The translations under genes and the position numbers were made by a program. Positions 25,618 to 32,179 of a stretch of DNA of 36,071 nucleotides are shown here, piece by piece. A model generated the notes under the pieces. That model saw nothing but the letters and a program-made list of their open reading frames with translations, made no database searches and was not told the origin of the DNA. The first letter of the stretch is position 1; each line of letters begins with the position of its first letter. The DNA is from Chlamydiota bacterium (GTDB taxonomy: Bacteria; Chlamydiota; Chlamydiia; Chlamydiales; SM23-39): assembly GCA_027451585.1 (NCBI GenBank), contig DAIDIZ010000075.1, positions 1 through 36,071 of the forward strand. Direction: 5' to 3'.

Positions 25618-26862
25618 ATGGGAAATCGACTTTGTACATTTTTCGAACGAGCCTCTCCGAGAGAGGCGTTCAATGATTTTATTATTTTTTTGCGAGTTAA
25701 TGTTTGCGAAGTCCCCATTAACGAGCAAAAAAATAATAAAAGCATGAACGCACTCTCCGGAGATGCCGGCAAGAAATGTACAAAGTCGAGGAGAAGTCGG
25801 TATACTGAAAATGAATCAAAAGTTGGCTTTTTATCTGTCCTATACTACTTGCTATTGCTTCTCCTCCCTTTCGGTTTTGAAGCCAAATTAAATGAAGTAG
25901 ATGGGCTTCTTAAGCAATCTCTCCAAAATAGTTGTATTATTAAAAGAACGGAGATTGAAATTCCTGATTATCCTAATGCATATAATCCTTCACTCATTCC
26001 ATATAAAGACGGATACCTTCTTTCTTTTCGCTATATAGCGAGATGCCCAGAAAAATTTAGAAATACCCTTCGTACGGATGTTTCTTTTATTGGCGTTGCT
26101 AGTCTAGATAAGGATTTTAAAGTTGCTAAAAAAACAGTTCAATTACTCAATGTTATTTCTTATTCTTCGGGGTTCTCATTAACTGCAGAAGATGCAAGGC
26201 TTTTGAACGCAGGGAATCGGATTTTTATCTTTTTTAATGATCTTCCTTTGTTACAGACGTCTGGTAGTTTTGCTATGTATTTTGGAGAACTCATAGAAGA
26301 TCGAGGCATGTTTGTGCTTAAGGGCCCAGCAAAGCCCTTAAATTATATTCGGGCGAATCGAGTTGAAAAAAATTGGAGCCCCTTTTTATGTGGGGATAGG
26401 CTTTATGTTATCTATGCAGATCACCCCCGAGTAATCTTAGAAGTGGATCCGAATACAGGGTTTTGTCACGAGGTTTCTCGCACAACTTTGAATTGGAATT
26501 GGAATTGGGGAGAGATCCGGGGCGGAACTCCTGCATATCTTGTAGATGACACGTTTTTAACGTTTTTCCACTCCATCTTTCCTGCTAAAACTTCGAAAAA
26601 AGGAGTTTATGTAATGGGAGCTTATACATTTGACAAAGAGGCTCCTTTTACTGTCCGCAAAATGACTTGTCTCCCTTTAGGGGATTTGACGGACTATACT
26701 GAGGAGAATTCTTCTAAAGTGGTCTTTCCTGGAGGCATGGTAATCCAAGATAATTTCATTCATGTTGCCTGGGGGAAATCCGATAAGCATGTATTCATTA
26801 CTACTTTTGATAAAGACAGGCTTTTGAGTTCGATGGAACCATGCTCGGAATACCGGAAATGA
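25618..26862 (+). CDS. Exported GH130-like five-bladed beta-propeller (glycosidase/glycoside phosphorylase fold)
   Basis: A conserved core of about 330 residues shows the repeating blades of GH130-type propellers: NAYNPSLIPYKDGYLLSFRY, EDARLLNAGNRIFIFFND, EKNWSPFLCGDRLYVIYADH, GEIRGGTPAYLVDDTFLTFF and VVFPGGMVIQDNFIHVAWG. The Glu-Asp in the second blade lies where the family's acid is expected. It is preceded by a hydrophobic signal-like segment (FLSVLYYLLLLLLPFGFEA). The start is unresolved: ATG 25618 has GAGGG upstream but reads through the palindrome, and ATG 25744 lies inside the palindrome without a good site. The stop codon lies in a family B repeat. A substrate cannot be inferred; a beta-mannoside-type glycan is the family norm. 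Confidence 0.62.
   Translation: MGNRLCTFFERASPREAFNDFIIFLRVNVCEVPINEQKNNKSMNALSGDAGKKCTKSRRSRYTENESKVGFLSVLYYLLLLLLPFGFEAKLNEVDGLLKQSLQNSCIIKRTEIEIPDYPNAYNPSLIPYKDGYLLSFRYIARCPEKFRNTLRTDVSFIGVASLDKDFKVAKKTVQLLNVISYSSGFSLTAEDARLLNAGNRIFIFFNDLPLLQTSGSFAMYFGELIEDRGMFVLKGPAKPLNYIRANRVEKNWSPFLCGDRLYVIYADHPRVILEVDPNTGFCHEVSRTTLNWNWNWGEIRGGTPAYLVDDTFLTFFHSIFPAKTSKKGVYVMGAYTFDKEAPFTVRKMTCLPLGDLTDYTEENSSKVVFPGGMVIQDNFIHVAWGKSDKHVFITTFDKDRLLSSMEPCSEYRK
25626..25789. repeat. Family A palindromic repeat, copy 1 (164 bp)
   Basis: Begins TCGACTTTGTACATTTTT and ends AAATGTACAAAGTCGA, so the ends are perfect inverted repeats. The two halves are reverse complements across about 75 bp each, with segments such as TTTATTATTTTTTTGC and GCAAAAAAATAATAAA. 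It starts 17 bp after the stop of beta-barrel paralog 1. It is open in one frame and is read through into the next gene. Shares sequence with the copies at 33151 and 34340. Confidence 0.85.
25801..25833 (+). repeat. Family B repeat copy
   Basis: TATACTGAAAATGAATCA then AAAGTTGGCTTTTTA, an almost complete family B core. It lies 12 bp after the family A element and encodes the start of the signal-like segment of the GH130-like gene. Confidence 0.7.
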
Positions 26863-26868
26863 TTCAAA
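26850..26868 (+). repeat. Family B repeat fragment (left half)
   Basis: ATACCGGAAATGATTCAAA is identical over 19 bases to the outer part of the right arm of the palindrome at 27961-28040. It contains the TGA stop of the GH130-like gene (26860-26862). Confidence 0.75.
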
Positions 26869-26889
26869 TAGAAAGAAGGGGATTTTCTT

Positions 26890-28026
26890 ATGTTCCAGTT
26901 GTTGATTGTTTTTGCTTTTGAAGTTGTGTTCGGAGAGATCTCCCCATTTAAATTTAGTGGCGAGAGCCCGTCTCCTTATGAAATCCCTAAAGAAAATCGA
27001 TTCACTTGTCCTCGCTCCCAAGAAGGGGCTCCCGATCTTGTATATTACTTGAGCGTTCCTCAAAAAAATCGGTTCCCTATCGCTATTTTGTGTACAGGCT
27101 CCTCCAGTCGGGGCAGTCTCTATAGTGTCGTTCATATCCACCGCTATTTTCTTCAGGAATGTGCTGATTTAGGGCTCGGGGTCCTTACGGTAGAACAGTG
27201 GGGAATCGATGGTAAAGCAATCGATGAAGAGGCTTTTTTTGCTCACTACACGAGCTCTCAGAGAATCCAAGATCATGTGGATGTGCTGCATCAGCTAGAG
27301 CGACATCCTCCAGAGGGGTGGGATGGCCAATTTGTCTTCATTGGCGTTTCCGAAGGGGGGCATCTCGTTACGCATTTGTCTACCCTTGGTTTCAAGACGA
27401 TCGCGACGATCAACTGGAGTGGGGCTGGCGACGCGTCTTGGAATGAGGAGCTGTGGGCTTTTTTTGAAACGCTCAAACAAAAATCGTGGCTGATGTGGCT
27501 CTATGATTTTGCTTCCAGATGGCTCCCTTTTTCGTGGGAAATTCCCTCTTCTCGTGCACAATATGATGCTCTTTTAGAGCAGATAAAACAAAATCCCAGG
27601 TCGGATCTGTGGTTCGCGGGGATGACCTACTTGTATCATGCCGATGCTCTCAATACTGCTCCTATTGAGTATAGAAAGATTCGGTCTCCTCTTTTAGTGG
27701 TAGTAGGGACTGAAGATAGCATCCTCCCTTCGACCGATCTCTTTGTGGAAAAGGCAAAAAGCAACGGGGTCCCTGTTACCTACTTTCGAGTAGAAGGCAT
27801 GGATCACTTCATTCGACTTCGTCCTGATATCCTTGCCGATTCGTTTGCTTGGTTGGAAAAAGAAATCCGAAAGGCTGAAACGGTAGTCAAAATCTCTATA
27901 GCAGAGGAGGGTTCTCTTCGTTTAGTCGATCGGATTTTGTCTGTTTTAGATGCGTTTTTTATACCGGAAATGCCGCAAAAGTTGGTTTTTTGGCAGAGTC
28001 AAATCTGCCAAAAAGCCGACTTTTGA
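26890..28026 (+). CDS. Alpha/beta hydrolase, probably exported
   Basis: A 378-residue alpha/beta-hydrolase of the acyl-CoA thioesterase/dienelactone hydrolase type. The nucleophile is Ser154 in IGVSEGGHL, the acid Asp276 in VVGTEDSILP and the base His306 in VEGMDHFIR. The N-terminus is hydrophobic (MFQLLIVFAFEVVFGE), but a Glu interrupts it, so it is a weak signal peptide. AAGGGG lies about 9 bases before the ATG. The final ~21 residues (from IPEMPQKLVF to the end) and the stop are encoded by a family B palindrome, so they are not part of the original fold. Substrate unknown. Confidence 0.75.
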   Translation: MFQLLIVFAFEVVFGEISPFKFSGESPSPYEIPKENRFTCPRSQEGAPDLVYYLSVPQKNRFPIAILCTGSSSRGSLYSVVHIHRYFLQECADLGLGVLTVEQWGIDGKAIDEEAFFAHYTSSQRIQDHVDVLHQLERHPPEGWDGQFVFIGVSEGGHLVTHLSTLGFKTIATINWSGAGDASWNEELWAFFETLKQKSWLMWLYDFASRWLPFSWEIPSSRAQYDALLEQIKQNPRSDLWFAGMTYLYHADALNTAPIEYRKIRSPLLVVVGTEDSILPSTDLFVEKAKSNGVPVTYFRVEGMDHFIRLRPDILADSFAWLEKEIRKAETVVKISIAEEGSLRLVDRILSVLDAFFIPEMPQKLVFWQSQICQKADF

Positions 28027-28040
28027 ATCATTTCCGGTAT
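27961..28040. repeat. Family B full palindrome (80 bp)
   Basis: Two 37-40 bp arms match as reverse complements at 32 of 37 positions. The left arm starts ATACCGGAAATGCCGCAAAA and the right arm, read in reverse complement, ATACCGGAAATGATTCAAAA; the inner parts contain GGTTTTTTGGCAGA and GGCTTTTTGGCAGA. RNA would form a long hairpin and could end transcription. It spans the stop codon of the hydrolase and ends 17 bp before the HisRS gene. Confidence 0.85.
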
Positions 28041-28057
28041 AACCCTAAGGCGAAATT

Positions 28058-29389
28058 ATGAACGAGGAAGAAGAAATTATTCGATTATCTGCCCCGATTT
28101 CGGGATTTGTCGATTATAACCCGAGAGAGCAGTATTTGTTTCATGTCTGGTTGAAGCAGGTGGCGGCAAGCTATGAATCATTTGGATTCACCCCCCTCCA
28201 CTTGCGCCCTTTCGAACGGCTCAAGGCTTTGCAGGGAGAAGGCGATACACAGAAACAAATTTTTGAGGTTTACCGCTTCGATACAGGACAAACGACGAAG
28301 CTCGCTCTCCCGTTTGATCATACCGTTCCTCTCGCTTTATGGGTAGCGGAACATGGAGGCCACTTGCAGGAACTTGCCTTCCCTTATAAACGATATGATC
28401 TGGGACTCTCATTTCGAGGGGAACGGCCCAAGGCGGGCCGTTTCCGCGCATTTGTCCAAGCCGATGTCGATATTGTGGGGAAAAAGCTGGGGCTCAGCGC
28501 TGATGCTGAGTGTATAGCGGCCATGATTACGGCGTTGGAAAAATTGGAGATCGGCACCATCCAGGTTTCATTGAATCACATAGGAGTGGTCAAGAGTGTA
28601 CTGAGGTTGTGGGAGATCCGAGAAGAAGATCATCCAGCTGTTTTGCGCTCCATCGATAAACTCGATAAGATTTCTGTTGCTGAAGTAGTTGCCGAATTGG
28701 AAAAAATTGAGGGTTTCTCTCTTTCCCGTGAGAGAGCAACAGAACTCGTTTCTTTTTTCTTAACCAAAAGAGCTCTCTCTGAACCGTTCTGGGAAGCGAA
28801 TTTCGGTCCTGATGCGGCTGAAGGATTGAAAGAGCTGCAGCTTTTAAGAGATTTATTTGCTGCATTGGGCCTTAATCCGGCGATGTTTGTCTTTGCCCCG
28901 GGCATGGTGCGCGGTCTTGCGTATTACACAGGGATTGTCTTTGAAACGTTTTTAGTCGGTAAGGAGTCGTTTGGCAGTATCGCCAGTGGGGGGCGCTATA
29001 GTCGATTGGTCGGGGGCTTTGCAAAAGGACTCGACGATGTGGAGGGATTTGGCGGCTCGATCGGTCTCACTCGTCTGTTCGATGTGCTAGGGAAAAGTGG
29101 GCTTGAGCTGCCGAAGCGCTCTACGATGGCCGACGTTCTCGTCGGTTCAAGAACGGCGGAACTGATGCCGCCTGCCTACAGAATGGCCCATCTCCTCCGC
29201 AAAAAAGGACTCCGGGTCGATGTCTATTCAGGGTCTCCCAAGGTGAAGCATATCTTAAGTCATGCCAATGCGTTAGGGATCCCTTACGTTGCTTTGGTGA
29301 TGGATGAAAAGGCGTTTCTCATGAAAAATATGGGAGCCCAAACACAGGCTGAATATGCTTCTATGGAAGAGGCTGTTCAGGGTACTTGA
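28058..29389 (+). CDS. hisS: Histidyl-tRNA synthetase (divergent form)
   Basis: A 443-residue class II synthetase core with anticodon-binding domain. Visible are PFDHTVPLALWVAEH (histidine-binding Asp and Thr), motif 2 (LSFRGERPKAGRFRAFVQAD), the HisA-type loop VRGLAYYTGIVFE with the catalytic Arg, GGRYSRLVGGF, and motif 3 (GGSIGLTRL). The C-terminal ~90 residues (ADVLVGSRTAEL... KHILSHANALGIPYVAL) fit the HGTP anticodon fold. HisZ, the regulatory paralog, would lack this domain. It differs from the E. coli type: 'RGLDYY' is 'RGLAYY' and the TVPLAR Arg is Leu. It might be a second copy. It overlaps the GT90 gene tail-to-tail by 13 bp. Confidence 0.8.
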   Translation: MNEEEEIIRLSAPISGFVDYNPREQYLFHVWLKQVAASYESFGFTPLHLRPFERLKALQGEGDTQKQIFEVYRFDTGQTTKLALPFDHTVPLALWVAEHGGHLQELAFPYKRYDLGLSFRGERPKAGRFRAFVQADVDIVGKKLGLSADAECIAAMITALEKLEIGTIQVSLNHIGVVKSVLRLWEIREEDHPAVLRSIDKLDKISVAEVVAELEKIEGFSLSRERATELVSFFLTKRALSEPFWEANFGPDAAEGLKELQLLRDLFAALGLNPAMFVFAPGMVRGLAYYTGIVFETFLVGKESFGSIASGGRYSRLVGGFAKGLDDVEGFGGSIGLTRLFDVLGKSGLELPKRSTMADVLVGSRTAELMPPAYRMAHLLRKKGLRVDVYSGSPKVKHILSHANALGIPYVALVMDEKAFLMKNMGAQTQAEYASMEEAVQGT

Positions 29390-30552
29390 AGAGAAGCATA
29401 GCGGACTAAGACTTTGTAGCAGTAGAGCAGTAGATGCTCCGGCATCAGGTGAGTGAGGGCAAATTCTCTTCCGTTTTGGGCGATTCGCTTTGCTTCGGCA
29501 TCGTGACTTTTGGCCCACTTGATCTGTGTGAGGAGATCAGAGAGGTCTTGCTTCACCGGAATATAATGCTCCCAAGGGATCAATGCGTCATAGAAGTACA
29601 TCACATCGGGAGTTTCTTGCTTAAAGGCGAGGGCCCCTAAGAGTAGTTTCCATTGGGTTGCGGGAAAGCTACAGGTCACACCGTCAATTGCCATTTGGTA
29701 TTTGAAGTGAGCCACTTCTTCCCAGGGGACAAATGAAATCTCTCCCATTTCTTGCTTACATCGATCGGGGTCTTCTCGACATTTTTTGGGGTATTCGGAA
29801 AAGGCGGCATCGATGAGTTCCGGATGTTGCCTAGATAGGTGGACTAGCTTGCCTCTCGGAATAGAGGTCCAATTGTCAAATGTGTACATGTCAAAATGTT
29901 TCCCGTCCCAGGGTGTGCCTCTCCAAAAAAGTTTGTCAATCTTCTCCTCCCAGCGAATCGTTTGGAGTTCATTCATTTTTTGGATGAGAAAGTTCCATCC
30001 TTTTTCTTGGGTCTCAATGTCGTAGATCCAGTCGGCAAAGAGGATGGCTCGAGAAAGCGATTTGCTTTTGGCTGAAACGAGAAAGGGGGCACTCTTTTTA
30101 AAAGCTTTTCTCTTGAAAAAACAGGGCTTGATCCGATCTTCATAAAAATAGATGAAATCAACGTCGGGCACTTTATATTTTTGGGTCAAGACTGTGAGAA
30201 GTTTCTTGATTCGGGTATCTTCCCCGTAGACTTTAGAATCGATGATCTGAAATCGCTTGAACTCTTTCTTGTTCTTGCATTTTTCCCACGTGGATTCAAT
30301 AAGTGCCTTAGAAATGCCCTCCTTTTTAAAAGGAGCAAATTCTTTCTCAATTACTTTGTCCATCCAGGCATGGTCAACAGCTGAAAAAAGGGATGAAAAC
30401 AAGAGAAGAAAAAAGAGGCTGTAAAAAAATCGAGGGCCCCTCCATTTTGAGGTTCTCTTGGGTCGATTTGGGGATATATGACCCTCTGAAAAAGAAGAGA
30501 AAATCGGCCAAAATCGACGAACTCTAGAGTTTTGCACAGCCCTAAAGATCAT
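29377..30552 (-). CDS. GT90 (CAP10/POGLUT-like) glycosyltransferase with signal or anchor
   Basis: About 391 residues. The GT90 core is evident: KLFWRGTPWDGKHFD, then MAIDGVTCSFPATQWKLLLG, LAFKQETPDVMYFYDALIPW and HYIPVKQDLSDLLTQIKWAK, ending with AKRIAQNGREFALTHLMPEH. In eukaryotes GT90 enzymes act in the ER (O-glucosyl/xylosyl transfer) or build Cryptococcus capsule; in bacteria they modify LPS. A hydrophobic segment (FFYSLFFLLLFSSLFSA) lies ~45 residues in, after a basic region, so it may be a signal-anchor. The chosen ATG overlaps the upstream stop as ATGA. It is last in the minus-strand glycosyltransferase operon and overlaps hisS by 13 bp. Confidence 0.78.
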   Translation of the reverse strand: MIFRAVQNSRVRRFWPIFSSFSEGHISPNRPKRTSKWRGPRFFYSLFFLLLFSSLFSAVDHAWMDKVIEKEFAPFKKEGISKALIESTWEKCKNKKEFKRFQIIDSKVYGEDTRIKKLLTVLTQKYKVPDVDFIYFYEDRIKPCFFKRKAFKKSAPFLVSAKSKSLSRAILFADWIYDIETQEKGWNFLIQKMNELQTIRWEEKIDKLFWRGTPWDGKHFDMYTFDNWTSIPRGKLVHLSRQHPELIDAAFSEYPKKCREDPDRCKQEMGEISFVPWEEVAHFKYQMAIDGVTCSFPATQWKLLLGALAFKQETPDVMYFYDALIPWEHYIPVKQDLSDLLTQIKWAKSHDAEAKRIAQNGREFALTHLMPEHLLLYCYKVLVRYASLQVP

Positions 30553-31241
30553 CGGGATTGGCTTTTTAATGCATTGAGAAGGGAACGGTATTCCTCTTTT
30601 CTGCTCACCCAAACGGTATCCCCTCCTAGACGAATCTCTTCATACGAGTCGGGTGTACGGATATTCCCGTATCCATAAAAATCGATGCCGGAAAACTGAG
30701 AATTGGTCCCTACAATGATCGGCACTTTATCAAAAAGCAGCTGGATGAGATCTCCTCGAATGAGAATGCTTCCGCCAACATGGGCAACCTCGATCTTGTA
30801 GCACTTCTTGAGATTGGTCACAAAAGCTCCGATCTCGGTGATGAAAAAATCGTCGATACTAGCGAAACTCTTGTGGTTAGCAGAAATATAGGAGGTGGCT
30901 TTATAGACACTTTCGGTGCCATAGTACTTATAAGGAGCCCATCCCGCATCTCCATGATATCCAGATAGATAAGCTATCGGCACCCAGTTTTGGAAGTCTC
31001 GGTTTTTTTCGATGTGATGCCTTAAGTTGTCGGGACCATATCCATTTGTGATGAATTCGATGGAAATGACCTTGTTCGAAGAGGCCAAAAAGAAACGGGT
31101 ATTTCCGCTGATGCCAAATTCAAGAATCGTTTTTACTTTGAGATGATTGAAAATGGTCTGGATATAAGGTTGATCTGCTCTCTCGTTATGAGCGTGAAGA
31201 GCGGTCAAGAAAAAGAAGAAAAGCGAAAGAATTTTTTTCAT
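30549..31241 (-). CDS. Exported class I methyltransferase-fold protein
   Basis: A 230-residue protein with a clear signal peptide (MKKILSLFFFFLTALHA). After it comes a Rossmann-like segment resembling SAM-binding motif I: VKTILEFGISGNTRFFLASS, followed by VISIEFI, where the acidic residue ends strand two. Later parts (HVGGSILIRGDLIQLLFDKV, then VPIIVGTNSQ) resemble the D-x-G/GDLV region of methyltransferases encoded with glycan genes. SAM is not normally available in the periplasm, so catalysis is uncertain; it may be a cofactor-free relative. It starts one base into the GT25b stop (TAATG) and is followed by GT90, so all are one transcription unit. Confidence 0.62.
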   Translation of the reverse strand: MKKILSLFFFFLTALHAHNERADQPYIQTIFNHLKVKTILEFGISGNTRFFLASSNKVISIEFITNGYGPDNLRHHIEKNRDFQNWVPIAYLSGYHGDAGWAPYKYYGTESVYKATSYISANHKSFASIDDFFITEIGAFVTNLKKCYKIEVAHVGGSILIRGDLIQLLFDKVPIIVGTNSQFSGIDFYGYGNIRTPDSYEEIRLGGDTVWVSRKEEYRSLLNALKSQSR

Positions 31242-32179
31242 TATTGCATTCCTTTTAAATAGTTTGGACCTCCGTTATCGGAAGAAGCTCCGGGTAGATT
31301 GGAGACAATGTCGTTCATGAGCGAAAAGAGGCGGATCCCAAAAGGAAGAATGTATTCCATGTCGTAAGGGAAGAAGATTTGATGGGATTTGAAAAAATCG
31401 AGAAGTTTCTTGATTCCACTTTTGCGTAGGACCATGGAATGGGCACCACTTCTTGATCCGATTTTGAGGAAATCGGGAGAGATTTGTTCTCTCAAAGAAT
31501 AGCTATTTTCTCCCAAAGAGGCTGCCATGTCAGGGCGTCTTCCTGCATAAAAATTAGGGATATAATCGCCGTAGATATTGCGGATATCTCGATCTGTGAA
31601 CAACACATCCCAACCATCTTTACCAATCAATTGATCAAGCCGATCGATCATTTCAGATAAAAGGTGAGGACTTTGTTTGACGTCGATATCGTCTTCCATC
31701 ACCCAAATCGTCTCATAGCCCGAATCAAACGCGTCTTGTAGTACCGAGATATGACTGAGTGCAATCCCAATCGCTCCTCGAGACATGCAATGGCAAAAAT
31801 AGGTTTGTCCGTAATATTGAATAACCTCGTGGCTAGGCTCGAAATTTTGGTGAAACGGATAACAAGTACCTAAAAAGTTCCCTTCCATCTGAGGAGAGAA
31901 TAAAACTCCGATGTCGTTGATCTCTTCTAAAGAAAGCTCCCATCCATTGACGGCGGGGAATCGACAAGGGACGATTCCATAGGGAGCTAGTTGCCGGATG
32001 GATTGGTCCCATTTTTCAGGTCTTTGATCGAGATTGATCATGTAGATGCAATCGATGTGAGCAATCGTTCGCATCTGGGATTTGTCAGGGACTTTTCTTA
32101 AATGATCTTCTACATCTGCATAAAGAGAAAAACAAAGAGCGAGCCATAAATTCGTTAACAATTTTTTAGCGAGAGTCAT
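31241..32179 (-). CDS. GT25-family glycosyltransferase, copy 2, with signal peptide
   Basis: A 312-residue GT25 enzyme with signal peptide (KLLTNLWLALCFSLYA). The family start is IYMINLDQRPEKWDQSIRQL. The conserved core is FCHCMSRGAIGIALSHISVL then YETIWVMEDDIDVKQ, whose Asp-Asp is the metal and sugar-nucleotide site. It ends with LKIGSRSGAHSMVLRKSGIK. GT25 enzymes are LPS galactosyl- or glucosyltransferases in bacteria and collagen galactosyltransferases in the animal ER. It is a tandem paralog of the upstream gene and overlaps it by 14 bp. Neither protein shows a GT-specific membrane anchor other than the signal. Confidence 0.8.
   Translation of the reverse strand: MTLAKKLLTNLWLALCFSLYADVEDHLRKVPDKSQMRTIAHIDCIYMINLDQRPEKWDQSIRQLAPYGIVPCRFPAVNGWELSLEEINDIGVLFSPQMEGNFLGTCYPFHQNFEPSHEVIQYYGQTYFCHCMSRGAIGIALSHISVLQDAFDSGYETIWVMEDDIDVKQSPHLLSEMIDRLDQLIGKDGWDVLFTDRDIRNIYGDYIPNFYAGRRPDMAASLGENSYSLREQISPDFLKIGSRSGAHSMVLRKSGIKKLLDFFKSHQIFFPYDMEYILPFGIRLFSLMNDIVSNLPGASSDNGGPNYLKGMQ

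Noticed and set aside
24989..25639. 216-residue minus-strand frame antisense to beta-barrel paralog 1
   Set aside because: Opposite the clear signal-peptide barrel; composition random, with no similarity seen.
25626..25789. CRISPR array or transposase gene in the repeat regions
   Set aside because: Repeats are palindromic and not regularly spaced; no transposase, integrase or Cas-like frame is visible.
26677..27141. 154-residue minus-strand frame across the GH130-like/hydrolase junction
   Set aside because: Runs across two opposite-strand genes; no recognisable features.
28058..29389. HisZ (ATP phosphoribosyltransferase regulatory subunit) as identity
   Set aside because: A C-terminal anticodon-binding-like domain of about 90 residues is present, which HisZ lacks.
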